From assembly GCF_030272615.1 (NCBI RefSeq), contig NC_081413.1:554615136-554679135 (forward strand): a DNA stretch of 64,000 bases, written 5' to 3'. This document shows positions 24,518-34,071 of the stretch, piece after piece. The notes below the pieces were generated by a model. It was not told the DNA's origin. It ran no database searches and saw only the letters and a program-made list of their open reading frames with translations. Numbering within the stretch: position 1 is the stretch's first letter; each line of letters starts with the position of its first letter. This stretch comes from Cryptomeria japonica (taxonomy: Eukaryota; Streptophyta; Pinopsida; Cupressales; Cupressaceae). Both the position numbers and the translations under genes were made by a program.

Positions 24518-25010
24518 GTGGTTACAGCCAAGGCAGTAGCCTGGTTGTACTTCAATTAGAAGTTGGGGAGCACATGGGGGAATTTAACTTCAATTTCTAA
24601 ACATGGAGGACAATAGATTTTAGGCCCAGACCCCCCTTCTGTAGGACAGTTACAAAACCTGATCAATTAAGTTTGGGGTCCAATCTGTTGGGGACCTTCA
24701 AAACTTTGATCAATTAAGTTTGGGGTCCAATCTTTTGGGGACCTTCAAAACTCTGATCAATTAAGTTTGGGGTCCAATCTTTTGTAATGAGATATTCTAA
24801 GTGAGATATGCTATTGGACAATTTTTTTTTATTTTTTATTTTTAGCTTTCATTGGATCTCAGAAGAAATAGATTAACAGGCCCCATTCCTCCATAGCTAG
24901 GAGGCTTATAAAAGCTTTAGAATGTGAATTTGTTGCACGGTGGACTCGATGATGTGATTCCGGCACAATGTGGAGAATGTGGGGAACTAATGAACCTGCT
25001 TTTAGGCCCC
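24518..25010 (+). pseudogene. LRR receptor-like kinase fragment (leucine-rich repeats), unit B
   Basis: Fragments of plant-type LRRs can be read: SLVVLQLE near 24533, QLQNLIN and LSLGSNLLG near 24650-24785, then LSLDLRRNRLTGPIPP (about 24846-24894), which fits the plant consensus LxLSxNxLTGxIP. After several stops comes DVIPAQCGECGELMNLLLG (about 24948-25004). Stops and shifts make it non-functional. Given its orientation, its kinase partner is the fragment at 55000, now separated from it by the nested insertions. The upstream repeats and signal peptide are missing. Confidence 0.72.
24661..24785. repeat. Three-copy tandem repeat, 47-bp period, inside the LRR remnant
   Basis: gatcaattaagtttggggtc begins at 24661, 24708 and 24755. 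Unit C has a single corresponding stretch near 58105. The unit spans one LRR-like peptide (LSLGSNLL), but 47 is not a multiple of 3, so the expansion happened after the gene had died. Confidence 0.85.
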
Positions 25011-26143
25011 TGTACTTGATGCCTTTGGTCCATTATAAAAGAAATCCTTCATAGCAAAAAGCAATTTATGAGTTGTCTTTGGAAGCAGTTATGGACATAT
25101 AGACAGAGTCCTAAGTAGAATTTGGCTAACTTTCTTTTACTTTTGCCACAACATTACTCTTTGGTACCATGTACTTGCAACAAGGGACATGAATGTAAGC
25201 TGATCTGACATGAATTTGAAATATTTTATCTCTTTTGTCTATGTTGAATTCAATTATATATCCACTGTGCTATGTAATTCTTTAATTTTTAAATTGGAAT
25301 ATTAATATTTTAATTTGTATTATTTAACCATGAATAATAAATGTATATTTATGTAATTTCAATTTTCTATTTTTAAAGATTCAATTGTAAGTAAGTGGAG
25401 AAGATTTAATATATATTGACATTTTACAACATAGATATCAAACGAGACTTGCTCAAGATGATGGGAGCCATGTATGAGACTCTGTGATAGTTTTTGCATC
25501 AACGTTTTGGATTGCACTTTGTGATCCATCATCAGGATAATTGAATCCTATCACGAACAAATTGAGTGAGTGACAAACGAGATCAACTTAGAAAGAGGGG
25601 GAGAAAAGGAAGGTGACACAAGGAATGAGGTAAGAGGGAGGAAAATTAAAAGACGAAAAAAAATCTCATACTCTTCTTTGAATCTTATCTTTTAAAAAAT
25701 CTTCTAGTCTTCTTATAATCCTATTAAGAAGGTTAAAAAATTCTCATACTCTTCTAAGAATCTTATCTTTTAGCATGGTTTTGAAAACTAAATTAAGTAG
25801 CTTGCACCAAGAATCGACTTATAACTACACTAATAAGAATAAAAAAAATTAAATTTTACTATGCCAATTCAATTAGTTCAACATTACTTTTTAATACAAC
25901 ACACTGCCAAGATGAGTCAAATAGATCTGCTAATTTAGAGTATTGTCTATGAAGGGATCATGATGCACCATTGATCAGATTTATTAATTAATTTGAAAAT
26001 CAAAATAAATCATAATACTATTGTATTTTTTTTTAATTAATTAAAAAATACACTCAATGATACATTATAATTCTCGTATAGACATTGATGGATTTCAATG
26101 GCTGCTATTATAATGATTTCATATCTTGAATTTTCAAGAACGA
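25011..26143. other. Non-coding remainder of unit B left part
   Basis: AT-rich DNA shared with units A and C, including the block tactcttcttagaatct and the pair tttattaattaatttgaaaa / ttaattaattaaaaaa around 25980-26045. The intact sequence near 25993-26015 is the empty site that corresponds to the SINE insertion in unit C. No gene is seen. Confidence 0.6.
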
Positions 26144-26290
26144 CTCTATTATAATTTTTTTTTTTTTTTAAGAGGGGTAAAAATTTATTGCATCAAAAAA
26201 ACATTACATGAAAGCAAAAGGCCATTAAGCCCAGAATCAAAAGAAAGACAAGAAACACACTACAATTGAGAGACACAGAAGGGGCCGCAA

Positions 26291-26570
26291 CTATCTTGCC
26301 ATGTTCTCTACAACAATATCTTCAAAAAGTTGAGCACAATCAAGGGGCAATTGTCCCCACTCTCCAATATTCCACCCATTCAACCGATCAAAAGCCCATT
26401 TAGCCAAACAATTAGCTTCCTTGTTCCACTCGCATGGAACATAGCAAAAAGAGACTAACTCAAAGGAGTCCATCAGACTAAGAAAATCTCTACCCACAAC
26501 AGCCAGATGCCAATCAACATCATCAAATCTCTACCTATTTAGCATATCCATAACAACCTGTGAGTCAAAT
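26291..26570 (-). pseudogene. LINE RNase H-like C-terminus
   Basis: The minus strand reads CEFDSQVVMD, a stop, and then VGRDFLSLMDSFELVSFCYV and NKEANCLAKWA. This matches the RVT_3-type RNase H tail of plant LINEs, where NxxADxLAKxA is typical. The open stretch at 26291-26497 ends in a stop about 120 bases from the poly(A) tail. Confidence 0.65.
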
Positions 26571-28177
26571 TCACAAATAATTTTGCCCCATCTAAGATCA
26601 CAACCTTTTTCCTTGGTCGAGAGAACAACAAGAGCCTCCACGAAGTTATTGGTCTACTGCCCCTTATACAGAAAAAAAAGGAAAATCACATTTATAGAGC
26701 TATCCCTGCCAACACCTCCAATTTTGGCATGCTCGGGGTTTCCTCTAGATGAACCATCAGTATTTATCTTGAGTACACCATGTGGTGAACGATACCACTT
26801 ACCATCATGTTGAGCCTTCTTTTTAGCATGTCAACACTTATAAGTTCTACTCCTACTAGCAAAAGGATCTCTAACACTTGCACCAAAGATATTCAAGTTT
26901 TGAACAATAAACAAATACCCAAGGTCTACATCAATGGATATATCACACTTAGCTATCAAGGTTTCCTAAATCACACTAATAACACAAAGCCACACTTGTT
27001 GCACCAACATCTTCTTATCTTGAAAGATCCTCCAATTTCTTTTTGACCAAAATTGCCAAATAATAAAACAAAGGACAACATCCCATGCCACATGGAGGAA
27101 TGAAGTCTTAGTAGGGGGTTTACCAAGACTAGCTCATAATTCAACTAAGGAATTAGCATGGACACATGCATACTTCTAGACTCCCCACAAAAAATCCCAA
27201 ATTTCCTTGGAGAAAGAGGACTGAAAGAAAAGATCAGAAGTACTTTCCTCATTATTATTACACAAAACACAAACAAAATGCTCCTGGATATCTCTCTAAC
27301 GAAGGCTCTCCCAAGTGAGACATCTATTTTGAGCAACTAGCCATAAGAAAAAATTACACTTGGGCCAAACCAACCTGCTTCCACCGAGAAAAATTCACAT
27401 TTCCATAGGTCAACCTATCCAACTCCAAATATCCTGAAGCCACTAAAAAATCTTCCCTTTGAATCCAAGCCCGAAGCAAGTTCATATCTGGTTCATTCAA
27501 ACAATTGCACATTCTACTAGCCAAAATCCAAGCAAGACCCCCCTATCCTCTATAGATCCTCCAGGAGGTCACTCTTGAGGCTCTTTCCATCTAGCCACCT
27601 TGCCATGTCCCAAATTCAAATTAACTTTAAAGTCCTCAACTCTACTCCATCCAACATTGAGAAAGTTGTTGCATAGAGGTTGTAGATGAGGAAATTGAGA
27701 GAGAATGATAGGGAATCCACTGCAAGAGTCCCACCAGAATAGGGCATCGAAGTTCCCTTATTACAAATCCAAAAGAGACCTTGCTTAACCAACTGAGCTC
27801 CCCTCTTAAGAGTATTCCAAATCATGGAGCCATTACTTGCCATATTGTATCGAGTAAAATCCTTACCATTCACTCCCCCAAGATATTTAATATTGAGAAT
27901 TTTAGCCCAATCTTGGTTTTGGTTTGTACATCATCTCCAAAAAAGATTAGCAGCTAGAACTCGACCATTCATGCCAAGTTGACACAAACCAAGTCCACCA
28001 TCTTGTATCAGTCGATAAACTGACTCCCATCTAACCAAGCTCCACTTGGAGGAGAGTAAATTGCTAGACCACAAAAATTATTTGGATAGAGCATCAAATT
28101 CCTTAATAAATTTGTTAGAGATGTTTGCACAAAATATCTGAAGAGAGGAAGAGCCTGAACCACTGAATTTAGGAGAG

Positions 28178-28866
28178 TCATCCTAATAGTAGTTGAGATC
28201 CATCTATTAGTCCAATGAGTAACCCTTCTACGAACTTATCCAAGATATTATGCCAAAAACAACCTGACAAAGAGTGGGCTATTAGAGGAATTCCAAGATA
28301 AACAAAAGGAAGAGCACCAACTTGAAATCTCAAAATCCTAGCAATTATAGTTTGAATATGAAGAGGGGTATTCAAATAGAAAATAAAAGATTTATCCTCA
28401 TTAAACTTTTGTCCTAAAGCGATCAACTAAATATCCAAAGCTTTTCTAAAGTTGACAACCTCATTGATTCTAGCAGTACCCATCAGAATTGTGTCATCCA
28501 TAAATTGAAGCTGAGAAGGAGAAATACCATGACCCCAATTCCAACCCTGAATTAATCCATTCCTAACATGAGACTTGATCAGTCTTCCAATTCCTTCATC
28601 CATTAAAATAAACAAGTATAGTGAGAGGGGGTCCCCTTGCGGAGACCTCTTGAAGCACCAAATAACTCTATGGGCTCATTATTGATAAGGACAACAAAGG
28701 AAGTGGAGGTGATACAACTCATAACCCAATTGATCCACTCAATTCCAGACCCAAAGAAAACAAGCACTTTATGCAAGAAGTTCCATTTGACTCTATCATG
28801 TGTATTAGCCATGCCCAACTTTATGAACATAGCATTTTTGTTAGAAGATGCCATAGAACGAAGCAA
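28178..28866 (-). pseudogene. LINE reverse transcriptase remnant
   Basis: Minus-strand pieces read in order as follows. First comes MANTHDRVKWNFLHKVL, the plant LINE DMxKAYDRVxWxFL motif with changes. Then comes a segment with GLRKGTPSHY, where GLRQGDPLSP is usual. GISPSQLQFMDDTILMG follows, the catalytic box with an MDD where FADD is usual. Last are FNEDKSFIFYLN and LPFVYLGIPL. Stops separate the pieces. The aspartate pair is partly kept, but the frame is broken. Confidence 0.78.
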
Positions 28867-28879
28867 CCGTGAACACAGA

Positions 28880-30324
28880 TATCAGAACTTAGGTACTGCA
28901 AAACCTAGAAGGCAATGAATACTACAATCAGGTACAAGGGGCTTTACAAAGAAATTTCAAAGATTCTCGATATGATGGATACAACTTTGATTCAGATGGT
29001 CTATTGAGGTACCAATGGGGAATGTACATACTCAACCTCCCCGAGTTAAGGAAGTTGATATGGAAAGAGGTACATTTGGCACCATACTCGAGACATCCTG
29101 GTGTGATGAAGATGTTAGCAGATGTTAAAACCTTATGCTTTTGGAAAATGAATGAAGGACTCCACTAGATTTGTGGCAAGTTGTTTTTAATGTCAAAAAG
29201 TGAAAACCAAGCACCAACATCCAACATGACTACTACAATCTCATCCCATACCAAATTGGAAGTGGCAAATCATCATTATGGACTTTGTACAAGGTTACCC
29301 ATGACAAGGAATAGACATAATTTTATTTTAGTTGTTGTTGATAGGCTTATCAATGTAGCATATTTTATACTAGGGAACCTAATTGATGGATCACATATAG
29401 TTGCTTGGAAATTTTTTTATGAGATCTTTTGATTGCATGGGATGCCTAGGAAAAATATCTCAGATAGGGATGCCATAATGACATCCAGATTTTGGCAAAC
29501 ATTGTCCACAACATTGGGGACACAGTTAAACATTAGCTTAGCCTACCATCTAGAGGCAAGCAGACAAACTCAAAGAGTGAATCAAGTGTTGGAAGATCTC
29601 TCAAGGATGTATTGTATGGATCAACAATATAAATGGGAAGAATACCTTCCTCTAGTAGATTTCACTTACAACAACTCATATCAATCTGCCATTAAAATGA
29701 CACCCTTTGAAGCATTACATGGAAGGAAATACAAAACCCCCATTAGTTGGGATATGCTTGAGGATAGAATAACCCTTGGTCTTGAAATTCTCATGGAAAT
29801 GGAAGATCAAGTTAAGCTGATCAAATAAAGATTAGCAGAAGCTAACGATTGACAAAAAAGTTACATTGATACAAAACGGACTCCCAGACAATACGTGGTT
29901 GGGGAGAAGGTTCTCCTTAGAGTAAAAACTTAGAAAAGTTCCATCAAGTTTTGAAAAGCCTCTAAATTAGCCTCGAGATATGTGGGAACCTTTGAAGTCC
30001 TGTAAGCTATCAATCCAGTAGCCTACAGACTTGCTCTACCATCAGCTCTCACCTAGTTGCATAATTTTTTTCATGTTTCATATCTTAAGAAGTATGTGGT
30101 AGGTTTTGAACATATCACTGATTGGAATTCCTTGAAAGTGTAGGATCCAAGGGTGGCCATGATCGAACCACTCATAATACTCAAGGTGTAACATCTACAC
30201 TTTTGTAACTATGAGGTTATGCAATGTAAGGTCCAGTGGGACCAGTATGGTGAAGCAAATGCTACCTGGGAGGATTACGATGAACTACTTAAGAGGTTTC
30301 CTCATATTTTTAAAAACCATTGAG
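28880..30324 (+). pseudogene. Ty3/gypsy integrase to C-terminal pol remnant
   Basis: Plus-strand pieces give DSDGLLRYQWGMYI and LPELRKLIWKEVHLAPYSRH, the zinc-binding entry to integrase. ILVVVDRLINVAYFI and GMPRKNISDRDAIMTSRFW follow, from the integrase core. Then come a QTQRVNQVLEDLSRMY stretch and PFEALHGRKYKTPISWD, and finally LHNFFHVSYLKKYV and ANATWEDYDELLKRFPHIF, typical of the end of gypsy pol. Stops occur in most segments. Gag, protease and reverse transcriptase are missing on the left, cut at the junction with the LINE. Confidence 0.85.
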
Positions 30325-30407
30325 CTATTGTAATGAGAATAAAAGGACTTGCTTAAATGTTTTAAATTTTGGCTTATGTTTAATAATCATCGAGGACAAT
30401 GATTCAC

Positions 30408-30420
30408 AAGGGAGGAAATA
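30408..30420 (+). other. Candidate polypurine tract of the gypsy element
   Basis: aagggaggaaata directly precedes tgttac at 30421, the expected arrangement at the start of a 3' LTR, about 85 bases after the pol stop. Confidence 0.5.
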
Positions 30421-30982
30421 TGTTACATTCATTTTTACTGACTTTGGAAAAAGGCTTATTAAGATCTTGAGATTAGTTAATCAATAATATTGTTTTATTT
30501 TCACTATGAATGGAAATTCTTAACAGATGTAAAATTGAACGATAAAATTATTATATTATTGTTAATTATTTGAAAATGTATAATGGTTAACATGTGACTA
30601 ACTAATTCTTCTTATAACCAAGTTTATGCAAGATGTGTGACACCCTTAGACGGGAGGGAGAATATCATCAAGGGGAGGGTTGCAAACTTTGGAAAATAAC
30701 ATATTTCCATTAAGCTCAAAACTAAGAGTTGAGTTGAGATCCTAGTTGGTCACCACCTTGGTTAAGGTTGTTTTTTCGTCTTGTTTGTTGGTTGGCTATT
30801 AGGGTTTTTTATGTTGTTTTGGGCCTTCTTTGAGTGAGTGTTGTACCTTTTTTATGTGATTATGTTTCTTCTCTAATAAATGATTAATTAATTTATATGT
30901 TGGCTATTGTTGAGGCACTTATATTTAAACACCACTCTTTAATCTCTATTTGGGATTAATGTCCTTCATTCCTTTAATAAAT
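30421..30982 (+). mobile_element. Probable 3' LTR (partial) of the gypsy element
   Basis: The stretch starts with TG after a polypurine tract and is AT-rich and non-coding. The right end is uncertain because an ORF1-only retroposon is inserted at 30983-32794; LTR sequence may continue beyond 32795. No second LTR is in the window. Confidence 0.45.
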
Positions 30983-30995
30983 ATAAATAATGAGA

Positions 30996-32781
30996 ATAAC
31001 ATTTTTTTAAATGTCTACCGCTCGGAACTCTCGCCCGACTGCCTTTGGTTGTTCTTCCCTTGGTCATCTAGAGGTCTCCACCCACTCTAATGGTGATGGT
31101 CCTCTTGCGGTTGATTCTCCCGTGGATCGCGATGCTCTTGATGCGACGCGACTGGACACCCCTGCTGTAGATGGTGGTTTTTCTTCAGGGGTTTCAAGAG
31201 TGGCTTGCTCTGATTTCGAGGCTTCTAGGGGTTCTTATGCGAATCGTCTCACTTCTGGAGGGGGTAAGGGACCTACTTATGCTGAATCTAAGCCTTTTCC
31301 TATTTGTTAGCCTATTGTTATTAATCTGGAAGAAGAGATGGTTAATGTGATTGATTAGATTGCCTTTGATCTTTCTTCTCTTAGGGTTATATGTTGGTTT
31401 AGGGGTTTTTGGCCTAGTCTTCCGGGACTCCATGAATGGGTCTCTAAGCACTGGGAACCTCTCATTTCAGATTTGGTTCATATTTTCCCTTTGGCCAAAG
31501 GTTTTTTATTGCTAAGTTTGAAAAATTGGTGGATAGAAAGATTATTCTATATAAACATTTTTTTACTTTGGAGAATTGCTTCCTGTTGATGATTAAACCC
31601 TAGCATGAGGATTTCAACCCCTCATCTAAATCCTTCTATAAAATATCAATTTGGGTTAGACTCCCCAACCTCCCACTTCTTTTTTGGGTGGACCAGCTCC
31701 TTGAGGAAGTGGGTGAGGCTTTGGGAGATTTTCTTATGGTGGATGTGGAGTCCTCTAATATCCTTCATTCTACCTATGCACGTATTTTGGTAGATATTGA
31801 TACTTCTAAGGGGCTACCAACAGAGATCAAACTTTCAACCCCCAAGGGTTTCTGGATTCAATCTTTGGATTATGAAGGGATTCCCTTCAAATGTAGAAGA
31901 TTCTTCAAGGCTAGGCATGTCGCGGCTAAATGTTATTTAGAGAGAGTTAAAGTGAAGAAGCCCTCTTCATGGTGGAAATGTGCCTTTTCTCAACATTATA
32001 TAGTATTCAAGAGCTCTTCTCAGACAGTTGGGTAGGATCTTCCCATTAATGGCTCTAAAGTGCCTGTGGTAGATTCTACCGGATTTTCCCCAAGGTCCCT
32101 GTTGATAGTGTTGTTCCTTTAGCTGACATCTCAAATGGTGTTCCTTCTTCGATTCCTTTTGAGCCAACAGGTGGTTTTGATTTGTCTGCTGGAGCTGCCC
32201 CTGCTGCTGGATGTGATAAGATTCTTGTGGGCTCGTCTATTGGTGTTGCCCCTTTGTCTACTTCTTCTTCTATAGCTTATATCGGAGTTGTCTCACTGTC
32301 TGTCTCGTCTTCCAGTGATGTGCCTGGCCCTGGCTCTATTGGTCCTGCTGGCTTTTCAAGGTCTATTGGTATCTCCTTGGATGTTGTGTTTCCTAGGTTG
32401 GATTCGTTGGTTTGGAAAAGTGAGGCTGCTAAGGTTGAAGAAGGCTAGATTTCGGTTAAAAGGAAACATTCCAAAAGGTCTTCGCCTTCTTTTGATATGA
32501 CCCTTAGATCCCAAAAGAAGGGATCCAAAGGGAAATCCTAATGTTGGTTGGTTGCTCCTGGTTGGGGGTACCTATTGTTCGAACTGCCTGTAGACTTTCC
32601 ATGCATATGTTCTTATTTGTCAGGCAACTTTTCTTTCTAGAGGGGTCCGTCTACTTAAATTCCCTTTTCTTGGCTTTGATCCGTTTCGTCTTTATTCCAC
32701 TTTGTTTTGTGGATATTTTTTAATATTTTTAGTTATGGGTTGCAGGTCCCTTAAAAACTTGTTTTTAACTTAATCAAAAAC
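30996..32781 (+). mobile_element. ORF1-only non-LTR retroposon, copy 2
   Basis: The insertion is flanked by 13-bp direct repeats ataaataatgaga (30983-30995 and 32782-32794). It has a 15-base leader, one decayed ORF1, about 240 bases of 3' region and no reverse transcriptase. Its 3' end (gtcccttaaaaacttg, then tttttaacttaatcaaaa) aligns with the 3' end of the element at 13726-15221. Both elements therefore share architecture, tail and duplication length. Confidence 0.85.
31011..32541 (+). pseudogene. LINE ORF1-like protein, DUF4283 plus degraded zinc knuckle
   Basis: It starts at an ATG at 31011 and ends at a TAA at 32539-32541 after several stops and shifts. The core reads FRGFWPSLPGLHEWVSKHWE and HIFPLAKGFLL, like the copy on the minus strand at 13918-15192. 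RILVDIDTSKGLPTEIK comes next. The zinc knuckle appears as CRRFFKARHVAAKC, with the second cysteine and a glycine changed, and a tail contains AAKVEEG, a stop, then SVKRKHSKRSSPSFDMTL. It is more decayed than copy 1, with a longer Ser-rich N-terminus of different sequence. Confidence 0.75.
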
Positions 32782-32794
32782 ATAAATAATGAGA

Positions 32795-33329
32795 TTAATG
32801 TATGTATGCTTATATTTTTCTCTTATAGCTTGACCTATCACTAACTAAGTAAGGTGGGGGGGGGGGGTGGTGAGTTATTTGATGTTATGCATTGTTTCTT
32901 GTGGGAGACCTTCCTGGCAAAACAATACACCACCTTTCTCTTGACAACTTGTATGGAGTATTAGTTTTCACTGTCATGCTCTTTCTTCTTGGGCAGTAGC
33001 TATTGGATCATGAAGTTATTAATAACCATACTTTTGAGAGGAAGGGGGTTAACATTTTGGAGGAAATGATAATATTATATTTATTTTTGGATATGTTTTG
33101 GAATATCGAAGAATAAATTCCCCACGCAATATTTTGTTTATGTTTTGGCATGGGGTTAGTGCAGGATCATGGGGGGCCAAAAAGTGGCGATGTGAAAAAA
33201 AAAGGCTTCTCCACTCGCCTAAAAACGCGAAAATCTTAGTGTTGACTTTTTGCTTGGCCTGGGTGTCAATAAATACCTAAGCAAATCGGATATCGGATAT
33301 TTGATTTTTATTTATAATTTTCAATTAAA
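32795..33329. other. Unclassified flank including a poly-G run
   Basis: There is no gene here. A run of G lies near 32856. From about 33170 the words gggggccaaaaagtggc and aaatcggatatcggatat begin. The latter recurs near 33785, 49621 and 49711, suggesting the left end of the large DNA transposon lies near 33170-33320. Confidence 0.35.
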
Positions 33330-33765
33330 AAATAAATTATATAATATATAATGTAATATTATATATTACATATTATATAATATATAATGTAATATTATAT
33401 ATCATTATATTATATAATATATAATATATTATTATTTTATATTATATATTATATTATATATTATATAATACATAATATATAATATAATATTAGATTATTA
33501 AATATTATATTATATTATATTATATAATTTATATAATGTAATAATATATTATATATTATATAATATAATAATATAATAATATAATAATATATTATATAAT
33601 ATAATAATATAATGATATATTATATAATATAATAATATATTATATTATATATATTATATAATATTATATTATAATATAATAATATATTATTATATTATAT
33701 ATATTATATAATATTATATTATAATATAATAATATATTATTATATTATATAATATACTGTTATTT
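33330..33765. repeat. AT-only minisatellite
   Basis: About 430 bases consist almost wholly of A and T, made from permutations of aatataatatattatataat, including two near-identical blocks around 33640-33690 and 33695-33750. It lies between two copies of the atcggatat word. Confidence 0.85.
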
Positions 33766-33829
33766 TAAAATAATTTAAGTATAAAAATCGGATATCTGAT
33801 CTTTTGAGACAATATATTTGGACCGTGAC

Positions 33830-33859
33830 AGCTCGTGAGTTATTTTTAACCCACGAGCT
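33830..33859. other. Perfect-loop hairpin (13-bp stem)
   Basis: agctcgtgagtta (33830-33842) is followed by tttt and then taacccacgagct (33847-33859), an inverted repeat with one mismatch that could be a G-U pair in RNA. It is close to the presumed left end of the DNA transposon and just before atccgatattcgg, so it may be a subterminal motif. Confidence 0.7.
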
Positions 33860-34071
33860 GCGCGATTTTTGGAAATCCGATATTCGGTTTTTCACCTAAA
33901 AATTGCTAAAAATTACATTGAAAGGTAAGGTTTTTATTGTTTTCAATCATTTTCATTCAATTTTTGTATTTTTTTAATGTTTATTTGTTTTTTCATTGAA
34001 AATATGGGTTTTTTCATGAAAAGTAGGTTTTTAAAAATCAAATACAAAATTGTTTAATTTTTTTATCATAT

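Larger units (their letters stand above)
23961..26143. repeat. Tandem unit B, left part
   Basis: This matches unit A (19390-20740) and unit C (57739-59910) in order. It contains the LRR pseudogene fragment and two private tandem expansions (24082-24207 and 24661-24785). It stops at cgactctattataat, where the LINE poly(A) tail begins. The right part of the same unit resumes near 54880. Confidence 0.75.
26156..28870 (-). mobile_element. 5'-truncated L1-type LINE
   Basis: A run of T at about 26156-26170 is the poly(A) tail of a minus-strand element whose decayed pol runs up to about 28870. Reading from its 5' end the order is reverse transcriptase, zinc-binding region, then an RNase H-like tail, as in plant L1 LINEs. 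The 5' end of pol and all of ORF1 are missing. Its right edge abuts Ty3/gypsy sequence. No convincing target duplication was found. Confidence 0.8.

Noticed and set aside
26137-28861. agaacga at 26137 and 28855 as LINE target duplication
   Set aside because: It is only 7 bases, and the right flank is gypsy sequence rather than the continuation of unit B, so it is probably chance.
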